A DNA stretch of 64,000 nt from RGIG3528 sp045598045 (GCA_045598045.1 JAZLLG010000073.1:1-64000); one strand, 5' to 3'; shown: positions 52,384 through 61,161, counted from the stretch's first letter. Numbers and translations: made by a program. Notes: generated from the letters alone by a model not told the origin.

Positions 52384-55035
52384 TCAGCTGTGCTTAAGGC
52401 TTAAATCCTCCAGAACTTCATGTATACGCTGATTTGCGGCATCAACCTCCGCCTTAAGTTCTTTGGCACTCATTCTGAATGCGCCGGAGCCCCATATGAT
52501 AATCTGTTCGGTAGCATCCGAAGTGGCAACCGTAACATTGTATTTTTTTGCCAGATTCTTTACTGTGCGTTCGATGTAACGGTCCGCTGTTTCAGCTTCT
52601 TTTGTATATACAACATGTATATTGTGATAATCTTCGACTTTTTCAACAGAACCCTCCACCTTATACGCATCAAAAACAAGAATAAGGGTCATCTGCTTAA
52701 AGCCCTGATAGTTGCAAAGAATGTCCATAAGCCGACGTCGCGCTGCTTCCAGGCTTGTTTTGGAAAGCTCGTACAGTTCATCCCAGGAGAAGATGATATT
52801 ATAGCCGTCCACGAGAAGATATTCCGGAACCTTTTCGACAGGCTTATAAACATACGGCTTGTCCTCAGTTGCCTTACGAACTTCCGGTAAAGGGGCATAA
52901 ACATCTTTAGGCTTCTCTTCCTTTCGCGAGCCGTAAGTACGGTTAAAAATTGCAGCCAGTTCGCTGTCAAGTGCAGCCGAAGCAGAATATGAAAAGTTTC
53001 CGCTTTCGGACGATGCCGCAGGCTTTGAAGACTTCTGCAAATCCTCCTCGGTCAGGACCTTTGTGTGCATTGTCTTACGAGCGTCAAGCTTACGTTCCAC
53101 ATGCATATAGTCGTAAACTTCATTCCATGGTACAGCAAAGCCTGCGCCATGAGCACAGAATACCGAATCCGGAGTGTTTCGTAAATCGCTTTCCGGAGAG
53201 TAATGCTTTGCTTCAATTACTTCTTCCGCATTGTGGCAGACGTCATAACCGCCCGCAGAAACCGAAAGTTTTCCTTCGCCCTTCGTGTATGCGATTACTT
53301 CAAGGTTATAGCCGTGCATCGTTGCAACGGGGCATCTTCCGAATATCAGCGCCTTCTCGCCTTCAATACTGTGAGTCCGAATGCTCCCGGAAAGCCTGGT
53401 AATATCATTCATGGCTTTTCCAAGCTGGCCCGCAGGCACTTCCAGACAGAAGTCATAATAAGGCTCCAGAAGAACGGATGTGTTGTACATAAGGCCATGA
53501 CGTATTGCACGGTATGTCGCCTGTCTGAAGTCACCGCCTTCCGTATGCTTCGGATGTGAGCGCCCACCGATAACAGTAATCTTGCAGTCGGTCAGAAAGC
53601 TCCCGGTCAGTACGCCTCTGTGACGACGCTCAAGCACATGCGTCATAATAAGTCGTTGCCAGTTCATATCGAGCTCATCCACGGAAACGTCGGAGAACAC
53701 TTCGATACCACGCCCGCGCTCATTGGGCTCTATTTTCAGATGAGCTTCCGCATAGTGCCTAAGCGGTTCAAAGTGTCCGACTCCTTCCGAAACATCAGCA
53801 ACAGTCTCTTTATAGATGATTGTCCCCACACCGAACTCAACATCAAGATTAAGTCTGTCCTTTATAAGCGCTTTAAGAATTTCAATCTGTATTTCTCCCA
53901 TTATCTGGGCCTGTATTTCACCTGTATCGTCGGCAATTACAAGAGATATTTCGGGTAGTTCCTCCGCAATATCCTGCAGTTGTCTGAAAGTGTGATGAAT
54001 GTCCGTTCGCGGAGGCAGTTCAAGCTTGTACGACATTACAGGAGAAAGCATCGGAATAAGCGTACCTGTTTCTCCTTCTTTTGTAATAAGCGTGCCCGCC
54101 GAAGTTCCTGTAAGGCCCGTTACCGCAACTATGTCCCCAACGGTAACCTCGTCACATGATTCAAACTTATCCCCGGAATAAAGCCTTAACTGATTAACCT
54201 TTTCCCCGCTTATTTCTTCTTTCACGCGAAATCTTCCGGAAACAACCTTAAGCCATGTAAGACGGTTATTCATCGTATCACGCGTAATTTTAAAAACCAT
54301 CGCGCGGAATTTATCATCGTCAAACCGGCTTGTGTACGGAATCATAAGTGCGTTTATGACGTTCATGAAGTCCGCAACTCCTTCATTTCTCAATGCAGAG
54401 CCGAAGAAACAAGGGATTATGTGCCGGTTGCATATTTCACGTTTGAGTGTATCTTCACCGACAGAGCCGTTTTCAAGGAATTCATTCATCAGTTCTTCGG
54501 ATAGTTCGGCAACACTCTCATCCGACGCAGCGTCTTCAACCGACATAAACCTGTCGAAAGAGACACACACATCTGAAAGGTGATGTTTAAGATCGGCAAT
54601 AAGTTCGCTGCGCGAGCGTTGTGAAATATCAGATTTATTAACAAAAATAAAGACCGGGACATTGTAATGTGCAAGCAGTCTGAACAACGTTTCGGTGTGG
54701 CTTTGAACGCCATCGACTCCACTGATTACAAGTATTGCATAATCAAGTACCGAGAGCGTCCGTTCCGCCTCCGAAGCAAAGTCCACATGTCCGGGTGTAT
54801 CAATAAGCGTCACGTCAAAATCAGGCAGCGAAAAACGTGCCTGCTTTGAAAAAATAGTAATTCCACGTTTTCTTTCAAGAGCGAAAGTATCCAGATAAGA
54901 GCTGCCTTTGTCAACACGACCGAGTGCTTTCAAAGAACCGGCATTAAAAAGAAACGCTTCCGCAAGCGTTGTCTTTCCGGCATCTACATGTGCAAGAATG
55001 CCGACAGTAATTCTTTTTTTTGTCTTCAGCTCCAT
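52384..55035 (-). CDS. Ribosome-protection-type (TetM-like) GTPase fused to a YacP/Rae1-like NYN nuclease
   Basis: About 883 aa. Residues 1-640 are an EF-G/TetM-type GTPase: G1 AHVDAGKTTLAEAF, G2 around ERKRGITIF, intact G3 DTPGHVDFASEAE, G4 VNKSD, domain IV and V segments (ITVIGGRSHPKHTEGGDFRQ, LLEPYYDFCLEVP). After a linker (about 640-735) comes a complete NYN/PIN domain of the YacP family (about 737-883). It keeps the conserved acidic residues in LLVDGYNIIFSW, LVFDAYK, EAETADRYIE and TSDATEQ. Bacillus Rae1 (YacP) is a ribosome-associated nuclease that cuts mRNA in the A site; the fusion suggests one protein that binds the ribosome and cuts mRNA. The start at 55035 lies 10 bases after the transporter stop; an upstream TTG is rejected. 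Tetracycline resistance should not be assumed. Confidence 0.88.
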   Translation of the reverse strand: MELKTKKRITVGILAHVDAGKTTLAEAFLFNAGSLKALGRVDKGSSYLDTFALERKRGITIFSKQARFSLPDFDVTLIDTPGHVDFASEAERTLSVLDYAILVISGVDGVQSHTETLFRLLAHYNVPVFIFVNKSDISQRSRSELIADLKHHLSDVCVSFDRFMSVEDAASDESVAELSEELMNEFLENGSVGEDTLKREICNRHIIPCFFGSALRNEGVADFMNVINALMIPYTSRFDDDKFRAMVFKITRDTMNNRLTWLKVVSGRFRVKEEISGEKVNQLRLYSGDKFESCDEVTVGDIVAVTGLTGTSAGTLITKEGETGTLIPMLSPVMSYKLELPPRTDIHHTFRQLQDIAEELPEISLVIADDTGEIQAQIMGEIQIEILKALIKDRLNLDVEFGVGTIIYKETVADVSEGVGHFEPLRHYAEAHLKIEPNERGRGIEVFSDVSVDELDMNWQRLIMTHVLERRHRGVLTGSFLTDCKITVIGGRSHPKHTEGGDFRQATYRAIRHGLMYNTSVLLEPYYDFCLEVPAGQLGKAMNDITRLSGSIRTHSIEGEKALIFGRCPVATMHGYNLEVIAYTKGEGKLSVSAGGYDVCHNAEEVIEAKHYSPESDLRNTPDSVFCAHGAGFAVPWNEVYDYMHVERKLDARKTMHTKVLTEEDLQKSSKPAASSESGNFSYSASAALDSELAAIFNRTYGSRKEEKPKDVYAPLPEVRKATEDKPYVYKPVEKVPEYLLVDGYNIIFSWDELYELSKTSLEAARRRLMDILCNYQGFKQMTLILVFDAYKVEGSVEKVEDYHNIHVVYTKEAETADRYIERTVKNLAKKYNVTVATSDATEQIIIWGSGAFRMSAKELKAEVDAANQRIHEVLEDLSLKHS

Positions 55036-55045
55036 AGTAACGATA

Positions 55046-55993
55046 TTATACTCTTTTCTTTTTTCCGAATGTGAGTTGTGCCAATACAATGGAAACCATC
55101 ATGACGATGCACCCCATTCCTTCTCTTGCTGATAGACGTTCATGAAGAATAAGCCATCCCGTAAGTACGCCAAAAACGGATTCAAGGCTCATAACAAGTG
55201 AAGCGATAGTCGGGTTCAAATCCTCCTGGCCGATAATCTGCAGCGTGTATGCGATTCCGCATGAACCGACTCCGGAGTAAAGCAGGGCAATCCATGCTTC
55301 CTTTGTAGCAAAGTTGTAAATCCACTGTGAAGAGGTATAGCTTGCAAATTCCGCAATGCCTTTATATCCCTGCATATCAACAAGAATCATCGGAATGATG
55401 CCAAGTACTCCGCACACCAGAAACTGAATAAGTGAAAGTCTCACTCCGTCAACATTCGGAGCATATTTATCAACAATAAGAATCTGGATTGCAAAAAAGA
55501 ACGCACATACGAGAATAAGTGAATCCGAAACAGCTATTCCTGTCTCACCGTTAATGCAAAGCAGATAAAGCCCCGCAAGTGCAACAACGACCGCCACCCA
55601 CACGTTCCAGGGGCTCTTTCTTTTCAGGAAAACACCGATAACAGGAACCATGAGGATGTAAAATGCAGTAATAAATGCAGCTTTTCCCGATGCTGTTCCA
55701 AGCGTAATTCCAAGCTGTTGGAGATTTGTCGCCACAAAAAGAACAACACCGCAAAGGATGCCGCCCTTCCAAAGAAGCTTTCTGTCTTCTTTGGTAACAG
55801 GTTTCTTGCGGTTTCCTTTTTTGTCAATAAAAAGTACCACAGGTAAAAGCGTCAATGTCCCGATAAAACATCTGACACAATTGAAAGTGAAGGGCCCAAC
55901 CGCATCCCCGCCTGTACTCTGTGATACAAATGAGGCTCCCCAGATTAATGCCGCAAGAGCCAGAATAAGTGAATTTCTAATCTGTTTACTCAT
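55046..55993 (-). CDS. EamA/DMT-family transporter
   Basis: A 315-aa membrane protein with ten predicted helices in two EamA repeats (about 7-145 and 160-305). Landmarks are ALAALIWGASFVSQ at the start and YSGVGSCGIAYTLQIIGQ and MSLESVFGVLTGWLILHE in the second repeat. It is an inner-membrane metabolite or amino-acid exporter; the substrate is unknown. Its ATG overlaps the dut stop codon (ATGA), and the GTPase-nuclease gene follows 10 bases after its stop. Confidence 0.92.
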   Translation of the reverse strand: MSKQIRNSLILALAALIWGASFVSQSTGGDAVGPFTFNCVRCFIGTLTLLPVVLFIDKKGNRKKPVTKEDRKLLWKGGILCGVVLFVATNLQQLGITLGTASGKAAFITAFYILMVPVIGVFLKRKSPWNVWVAVVVALAGLYLLCINGETGIAVSDSLILVCAFFFAIQILIVDKYAPNVDGVRLSLIQFLVCGVLGIIPMILVDMQGYKGIAEFASYTSSQWIYNFATKEAWIALLYSGVGSCGIAYTLQIIGQEDLNPTIASLVMSLESVFGVLTGWLILHERLSAREGMGCIVMMVSIVLAQLTFGKKKRV

Positions 55994-56502
55994 TTTGTTG
56001 TGCTTCCGAAGCCGCCGTTTCTTACATCGTCCGCTTCATCGTCCTCTGTTATTCCGTATTGGAGAAAAACTCCTTGTGCAAACCCACTGCCGCGCTTCAC
56101 CGTAACGGTTTTCGATGCACGCGAATCATTTGTAACTTTAATAAAAATGTGTCCTTCATTGTCCGAAAAATAGTAATCGCTGTCAATGATGCCGACAGAA
56201 TTGTCAAGCTGCAGCCTGTACTTGAAACCGAGGCCGCTCCTCGGGAAAATCATAAGCACGTAATCTTCACGGATTTTTACACGTATTCCGGTCGGTATTT
56301 TAATTGATTTGCCCGGCTCAAGCGTAAAATCAACCGTTGAACAAAAATCATACCCTGCAGAGCCTTTTGTGGCTCTGGCAGGGGTATTGATTTGATTATA
56401 TGCTTCTTTAGCAGCCTCCTCCGTCATTTCCGGAAATGCATCCGTAAAATCCTTAAGAAACTGTTCTTCACTGACTTTTTCAAACTTTGCGATACGTTCC
56501 AT
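55990..56502 (-). CDS. dut: dUTP diphosphatase-like protein
   Basis: About 170 aa with all five dUTPase motifs: KGSAGYDF (motif 1), PRSGLGFKY (2), GIIDSDYY (3), RGSGFAQGVF (4) and the C-terminal Gly-rich GGFGSTTK (5). An N-terminal helical extension of about 45 residues precedes motif 1. It hydrolyses dUTP to dUMP and pyrophosphate, keeping uracil out of DNA. The ATG at 56502 overlaps the aminopeptidase stop (TAATG) with AAAGGA upstream; longer in-frame starts are rejected. Confidence 0.92.
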   Translation of the reverse strand: MERIAKFEKVSEEQFLKDFTDAFPEMTEEAAKEAYNQINTPARATKGSAGYDFCSTVDFTLEPGKSIKIPTGIRVKIREDYVLMIFPRSGLGFKYRLQLDNSVGIIDSDYYFSDNEGHIFIKVTNDSRASKTVTVKRGSGFAQGVFLQYGITEDDEADDVRNGGFGSTTK

Positions 56503-57914
56503 TACATTTCCTTTAAGAAAGCTACATAAGCCTGCTTGGCTTCCCAAACATCCGACTTGGAAACGATTTCCCAAGGTGCGTGCATACAAAGAACCGCAAC
56601 ACCCGCATCGACAACCTGCATGTTGTACTTGGCCATAATGTATGCGATGGTGCCGCCGCCGCCAACATCAACCTTTCCAAGTTCAGCCGTCTGGAATGCA
56701 ACCTTATGCTTGTCCATGGCTGCGCGTACCTTTGCGAAATACTCGGGATTTGCATCATTGCTTCCGCTCTTTCCGCGTGAACCTGTGTATTTATTATATA
56801 CAATGCCCTTACCGAAAAAGGCTGTGTTTTTCTTTTCGAAGACCTCAGGGAAGTTCGGATCAAATGCTGCCGAAACATCTGATGAAAGCATTACGGAATT
56901 TGCAAGTGCACGTCTTACTTTAAGCTCTGAATATGAGTCTGTAAGATTTACGAGTTCCGCAACAACATTCTCGAAGAACTGGCTCTGCATACCTGTTGCG
57001 CCGACGGAACCGATTTCTTCTTTATCAACGAGAAGACATGCCGAAGTACGCTCAACCTCTTTAACCTCAAGCATTGCAGCGAGGCTTGTGTATGCACATA
57101 CTCTGTCATCATGGCCGTAGCCTGCAATCATACTGCGGTCAAAGCCAAGGTCTCTTGCCTTTCCTGCCGGAACAGCTTCGATTTCGGCTGAAAGGAAATC
57201 AGCCTCTTCAATGCCGTATTTATCCTTTAAGAGCTTAAGAACGTTCGCCTTAACGGCATCCTTTTCCTCGTCCTTAAGAGGTTCACTTCCGACAAGTACG
57301 TTGAGTGCTTCACCTTCAACTACCTTTGCGCCGTTCTTTTCAAGCTGCTGAGCTGAAAGGTGGATAAGAAGGTCGGAAATTTCAAAAACCGGATCGTTCT
57401 CATCTTCACCGATGTTTATTTCAACGGTTGAACCGTCTTTCTTGCAAACTACGCCATGAAGAGCAAGCGGAAGTGTTACCCACTGGTACTTCTTTACGCC
57501 ACCGTAATAATGTGTATCAAGAAGAGCCTGCTCACTGTCCTCATAAAGAGGAACCTGCTTAATATCAAGTCTGGGAGAATCAACATGCGCTCCGAGGATA
57601 ACCATACCTTCCTCCATAGGCTTTTTGCCTATGATGAAAGCTGCCAGAGCCTTTCCCATATTGTTAAAGTATACTTTGTCGCCGGCTTTAAGCTTTTTAT
57701 TTTTTGCAATGCACGTTTTAAGGTCAACATAGCCTGAAGCATCAAGAATTTTAATAGCATTCTTTACGCATTCACGCTCTGTTTTGCTCTCGGAGATGAA
57801 CGCCTTGTAGTCTGTACAAAGCTTCTCAAGCTTCTTTTTTGTAGCATCACTGTATGTGAGCCAGGCATTTTTCTTTGAATCTTCTTTTTTCTTTTCCGTA
57901 GCTTTTGCAGCCAT
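56502..57914 (-). CDS. M18-family aminopeptidase
   Basis: About 470 aa. A zinc metallo-aminopeptidase with the M18/M20-like core: GAHVDSPRLDIKQVPLYED (first metal His and Asp), GYGHDDRVCAYTSLAA, LVDKEEIGSVGATGMQS (catalytic/metal Glu), and CMHAPWEIVSKSD near the end (metal His). It should release N-terminal residues, often Asp or Glu, from cytoplasmic peptides. The ATG at 57914 has AGGGGG eight bases upstream; an ATG six bases earlier is too close and the ~98-residue extension runs through a terminator. It is first in an operon with dut, the EamA transporter and the GTPase-nuclease. Confidence 0.93.
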   Translation of the reverse strand: MAAKATEKKKEDSKKNAWLTYSDATKKKLEKLCTDYKAFISESKTERECVKNAIKILDASGYVDLKTCIAKNKKLKAGDKVYFNNMGKALAAFIIGKKPMEEGMVILGAHVDSPRLDIKQVPLYEDSEQALLDTHYYGGVKKYQWVTLPLALHGVVCKKDGSTVEINIGEDENDPVFEISDLLIHLSAQQLEKNGAKVVEGEALNVLVGSEPLKDEEKDAVKANVLKLLKDKYGIEEADFLSAEIEAVPAGKARDLGFDRSMIAGYGHDDRVCAYTSLAAMLEVKEVERTSACLLVDKEEIGSVGATGMQSQFFENVVAELVNLTDSYSELKVRRALANSVMLSSDVSAAFDPNFPEVFEKKNTAFFGKGIVYNKYTGSRGKSGSNDANPEYFAKVRAAMDKHKVAFQTAELGKVDVGGGGTIAYIMAKYNMQVVDAGVAVLCMHAPWEIVSKSDVWEAKQAYVAFLKEM

Positions 57915-58032
57915 AACCATTCCCCCTGAATTTATCATATTCAAGTCTTTAAAGACCTTTGATAATATATCGTATTTCATTTTTATTTGCAAGTGGGGAG
58001 GAACGCATCGGACAACGCTATTCGCACAAAAA

Positions 58033-58099
58033 AAACCGTTAATCCATCCGTCAGGGTAAAGAATTTGCGAACAAGTGACATTATCCGGATTAGCGGTTT
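58033..58099 (-). terminator. Terminator of the kinase gene
   Basis: On the minus strand AAACCGCTAATCC pairs with GGATTAACGGTTT (one C-A mismatch) around a 41-base loop and is followed by a T8 run. It lies 25 bases past the kinase stop codon. Confidence 0.65.
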
Positions 58100-58123
58100 C
58101 CTTATTGATTATTTTGTTAAGTC

Positions 58124-59443
58124 TTACAACATCAGACAGCCTTGTGACGAGCCGACTCCATAAGTGCGTTTTTGACGCTTCCTTTTTGCCATAAGCCTTG
58201 AAAGGCAACGAGTTACCTTTTTATAATCCGTGTTCTTAAATGCATTAAAGCAACGGAACACATGTGAAAAAGGGGTTGAAATACCTTTTTCTGTCAAAAC
58301 GCAATACCTTTTGCTGCCATCGTAGCATTCGGCGACCAGGTGTTTCCATGCCTCCCCGGTCCAAGGCTGAACGCTTCCGACATATACCGTATAATCAAAG
58401 GGAATACCGGCATTGGCAGGAATTGCGTTTCCGAAATCACATACAATGTATTTGCTGCCATACCCTCTCCATCCTTTGATTTCCTGCGGCAGTACACGTT
58501 TTGCCACAATAACTTTATCTGCAACAAATGTGAACCCGCGCGGTTCAGACTTAGAATTATCCAGTGTTTCAAGGTTTCCCTTTTTGTTGCAGTCGAGCAG
58601 AAGAACTTTTCTTCCGCTCTTACGCTGTAAGGCCTTTGAAAGATCGAACGCAAACCCGCTGGAGTGGTAATCTGTAGGGACACCGACAACAGCAATCCGT
58701 ATTTCACCTACAGTTTCTCCCGTTTTGCCCCTCAACCCAAGTAACGCTTTTTTTACATCTGAAGCCTTTGAATACTGCACCTTGCCTTTTCGCAAACAGT
58801 TGTTTACAACCCGCGAATATCCTTTAGGTGCGATGGACGCATACAAAAGCATATATTCAAATGTTTTCCCCAAAGCATAGATATCTGTTTTTTTCCCAAT
58901 CACACCTTCTCCTGTCTGCTCCGGTGCTGCAAACCCCTTTGTCCCGAAAACAACATTTTCTTCTTTTGTTTCGACCCGGCATATGGCACTGCCAAAGTCA
59001 ATCAGCTTCATTTTATGGTCCGCAACCATAATGTTGTCCGGTTTCATATCGAGGTACAACACCCGTTGTGTTGATTCATGCAGGAAATTTAAAATGTCAG
59101 AAAGTTTGACTGAATAGTCCAGAAGTTCCGACGGAGAAAGTTTCATTTTTCTCCTGAGATAATTTGTGAGCGTTTCTCCTTCCAAGGCTTCCTCGATGAA
59201 AGAAAGACCCGCTGCATTTTCGAATACATCAAATACTATGGGTATCGCTTCATTTCGAAGCGACTGAAGAATTCGAGCCTCATTGGCCAATACTTCATAA
59301 AACGGATGTAATTTGTAAACGGTTTTAATAACCCGTCGACATTTCAGTTCCTTGTGCAGAACAAGTTCAACCTCTCCATATCTGCCTTTCTGCAGTGTTT
59401 TAAGAAGTTGATAATTGCTCAGCCTGTAATCATTTATCACCAT
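58124..59443 (-). CDS. Hanks-type Ser/Thr protein kinase fused to a ParA/MinD-like domain
   Basis: A 439-aa soluble protein. Residues 1-240 form a eukaryotic-like kinase: a Gly-loop variant LQKGRYGEVELV, the VIK lysine, a catalytic loop YLDMKPDN (Asp kept, Arg of HRD missing, so no RD-type activation), DFG as LIDFGSA, and APE as FAAPEQ. From about 250 a second domain begins GEIRIAVVGVPTDYHSSGFAFDL, with a VLLLDCN strand, as in ParA/MinD-type proteins. The Lys of the P-loop is absent, so it is probably non-hydrolysing. There are no PASTA repeats or membrane helix, unlike PrkC. AGGAG precedes ATG 59443 very closely; GTG 59440 is better spaced. Confidence 0.83.
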   Translation of the reverse strand: MVINDYRLSNYQLLKTLQKGRYGEVELVLHKELKCRRVIKTVYKLHPFYEVLANEARILQSLRNEAIPIVFDVFENAAGLSFIEEALEGETLTNYLRRKMKLSPSELLDYSVKLSDILNFLHESTQRVLYLDMKPDNIMVADHKMKLIDFGSAICRVETKEENVVFGTKGFAAPEQTGEGVIGKKTDIYALGKTFEYMLLYASIAPKGYSRVVNNCLRKGKVQYSKASDVKKALLGLRGKTGETVGEIRIAVVGVPTDYHSSGFAFDLSKALQRKSGRKVLLLDCNKKGNLETLDNSKSEPRGFTFVADKVIVAKRVLPQEIKGWRGYGSKYIVCDFGNAIPANAGIPFDYTVYVGSVQPWTGEAWKHLVAECYDGSKRYCVLTEKGISTPFSHVFRCFNAFKNTDYKKVTRCLSRLMAKRKRQKRTYGVGSSQGCLML

Positions 59444-59559
59444 TCTCCTTTCTGCCCTTATGAGCTTTTTTGTCTGACCCGCGAGTAAATTATAACCACG
59501 AAAGTGCCTTCAAGGCAAGCAGAAAAGAGGCTCCGACACGTAGAAAAACAGGGGGTGAA

Positions 59560-59578
59560 TTTGTGCACAATGCACAAA
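59560..59578. promoter_or_regulatory. Operator-like inverted repeat between the kinase and mecA
   Basis: TTTGTGCA (59560-59567) and TGCACAAA (59571-59578), separated by CAA, form a perfect 8-bp inverted repeat in the 298-base divergent gap. It could serve either gene. The rest of the gap (59444-59741) holds only the mecA promoter and no recognisable gene. Confidence 0.45.
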
Positions 59579-59662
59579 AATTCGATTGTTGCAAACGCCT
59601 CAACAACGCTTGAACACACGATTTTATCTCATTATTTTAATGATTTGCTAATAGTATTTATA

Positions 59663-59691
59663 TTGACTTTTCAATTCATGTTGAGTATACT
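59663..59691 (+). promoter_or_regulatory. Promoter of mecA
   Basis: TTGACT (59663-59668), 17-base spacer, TATACT (59686-59691), about 50 bases before the ATG. Confidence 0.75.
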
Positions 59692-59741
59692 GTGCGCAAG
59701 TCGGGAGATATTGCCCGAACGGGGAAAGAGGCTACATAGAT

Positions 59742-60488
59742 ATGAAGATAGAAAAGATAAGTGAAAATCAAATAAAGTGCACGCTCACACGGCAGGACTT
59801 AACCGATCGTGAACTGCAGCTTTCGGAGCTTGCCTATGGCTCAAGCAAGGCAAAAGCTCTGTTTTCTGAACTTATGTTACAGGCTTCATACGAGTGCGGT
59901 TTTGATGCGGAAGGTGCTCCACTTATGATTGAAGCCATTCCTTTTGATCCCGACAGTCTTGTCCTCATCGTTTCCAAGGTGTCAAATCCCGAAGAAATGG
60001 ACTCGCAGTTTTCAAAGCTCACGCTTTCACCTGACGAGCTTCTCAACTCTGATTCATCAAAGCATCCCAAGCTTTCCGCAGAAGCAAGAAGTGTCCTTTT
60101 AAGCCGTCTTTCCGACGTTCTTTCAAAGGCCAACGATCTTCTTTCCGGAAGTAATGAAGCCGATGCCGAGCCGGTTCCCGAAAAGGCCGCTCCGCTTTGT
60201 AAGGTTTTCTCCTTTGACACTCTTTCGGAAGTAATGCATTTTGCAAAAGTTGTTTCCCGGTTCTATTTCGGAAAGAATTCTCTCTACAAAGATGATTGGG
60301 ATGACAGATACTACCTTGTTCTCAACGGTTCTGCCAAAAAGGCCGATGAATTTAACAAGGTGTGCAACATAGCTGCCGAATACGGCACCTTTGAGCACAC
60401 CCGTTACGCTTCCGTATCATATTTTGACGAACATTTCTGCCGCATCATAAAAGACTCGGCAATAAAGAAGCTTTCAGAACTTAACTAA
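59742..60488 (+). CDS. mecA: Adaptor protein MecA
   Basis: A 248-aa adaptor for the ClpC-ClpP protease. The N-terminal substrate-binding domain (about 1-85, starting MKIEKISENQIKCTL) is joined by a variable acidic linker to the C-terminal ClpC-binding domain (about 150-245: VFSFDTLSEVMHFAKV, LYKDDWDDRYYLVL). In Gram-positives it targets regulators such as ComK and assists ClpC assembly. It has its own promoter and converges with the DUF1858 gene with a 1-base gap. Confidence 0.93.
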   Translation: MKIEKISENQIKCTLTRQDLTDRELQLSELAYGSSKAKALFSELMLQASYECGFDAEGAPLMIEAIPFDPDSLVLIVSKVSNPEEMDSQFSKLTLSPDELLNSDSSKHPKLSAEARSVLLSRLSDVLSKANDLLSGSNEADAEPVPEKAAPLCKVFSFDTLSEVMHFAKVVSRFYFGKNSLYKDDWDDRYYLVLNGSAKKADEFNKVCNIAAEYGTFEHTRYASVSYFDEHFCRIIKDSAIKKLSELN

Positions 60489-60489
60489 A

Positions 60490-60684
60490 TCAGTTTCCAA
60501 GATAAGCATTAATCTGCTTAACAATACCGTCAACCTCAATTCCATGCACAAGGCATGCTTCCTCAAGGCTTTCGCCCTGAGCTGAAGGGCATCCTACACA
60601 ATGCATTCCCGCATTTAAAAGGATTCCGATAATGTTGGGGTTGATTTTTATTAATTCACCGATTTTAATATCTTTTGTAATCAT
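60490..60684 (-). CDS. DUF1858 domain protein
   Basis: A 64-aa protein that is almost entirely the DUF1858 domain: ITKDIKIGELIKINPNI, then GMHCVGCPSAQGESLEEACL with the conserved C-x-x-C pair. It belongs to the small ScdA/RIC-N-like or hybrid-cluster-associated family. A role in iron-sulfur or nitrosative-stress handling is plausible by family only. It is transcribed from its own promoter. Confidence 0.88.
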   Translation of the reverse strand: MITKDIKIGELIKINPNIIGILLNAGMHCVGCPSAQGESLEEACLVHGIEVDGIVKQINAYLGN

Positions 60685-60716
60685 CGATTTTACCTCCGTA
60701 TGTTTTTGATATGTGA

Positions 60717-60744
60717 ATTATAGCACGTGAAGTCATTTAGTCAA
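60717..60744 (-). promoter_or_regulatory. Promoter of the DUF1858 gene
   Basis: On the minus strand TTGACT (60744-60739), 16-base spacer, consensus TATAAT (60722-60717). Confidence 0.75.
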
Positions 60745-60875
60745 CCTGAAACTGATTTTACATCCGGCTTAATCTTTCACAAAAGGATTAATACATACAC
60801 TTATTTTGCCAAATATGATATGTACTCCGAATCCAAACAGTTATATACTTGCCTTATCATGGTTTTGCTTTTTAC

Positions 60876-60889
60876 GTTATCCGGATAAC
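60876..60889. promoter_or_regulatory. 14-bp perfect palindrome upstream of the zinc-ribbon gene
   Basis: GTTATCCGGATAAC is a perfect palindrome 30 bases before the start of the 26-aa zinc-ribbon gene. It could be a dimeric repressor site; no known regulator consensus is matched. Confidence 0.4.
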
Positions 60890-60918
60890 ATACAAATTAA
60901 TCGTAAAGGAGAAGGTTT

Positions 60919-60999
60919 ATGATTCATTGTCCGAATTGCAATGAACTGCTCGGTGAACAAGCTGAATACTGTCCGCACTGCGGCAAACAGCTGCGGTAG
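60919..60999 (+). CDS. 26-residue zinc-ribbon microprotein
   Basis: A complete tiny gene: AAAGGAG at good distance, ATG, and a TAG after 26 codons. The product is a single zinc ribbon with C-P-N-C and C-P-H-C-G-K knuckles (MIHCPNCNELLG, then EYCPHCGKQLR). The same ribbon usually occurs as the N-terminus of larger membrane or regulatory proteins; here it stands alone, with a stop immediately after the second knuckle. It could be a genuine microprotein or the truncated remnant of a longer gene, though the following bases show no continuing frame. Confidence 0.6.
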   Translation: MIHCPNCNELLGEQAEYCPHCGKQLR

Positions 61000-61066
61000 G
61001 TACATCCATAGTCGTTTGTTTGCTTTCATTCAACCATTCTGGCAAATGTTTTTATACATATTCCTC

Positions 61067-61094
61067 TTGCAAAACATATATGTCATGGTATAAT
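61067..61094 (+). promoter_or_regulatory. Promoter of the ferredoxin gene
   Basis: TTGCAA (61067-61072), 16-base spacer, consensus TATAAT (61089-61094), then a ~67-base leader. Confidence 0.65.
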
Positions 61095-61161
61095 GTAAAC
61101 GCAAACCGCGAAGTAATTCAAAGTTTCCAAAACAGACTAGAATAAGAGGAGGAATTTCATC

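Noticed and set aside
52384..55035. Tetracycline resistance gene (tetM/tetO-type)
   Set aside because: The family likeness is to the EF-G/TetM superfamily only; the NYN fusion and an operon with dut and an aminopeptidase do not fit a mobile resistance gene.
57915..58208. 98-residue N-terminal extension of the M18 aminopeptidase
   Set aside because: It would be translated through the kinase terminator and lacks a ribosome binding site; the ATG at 57914 has one.
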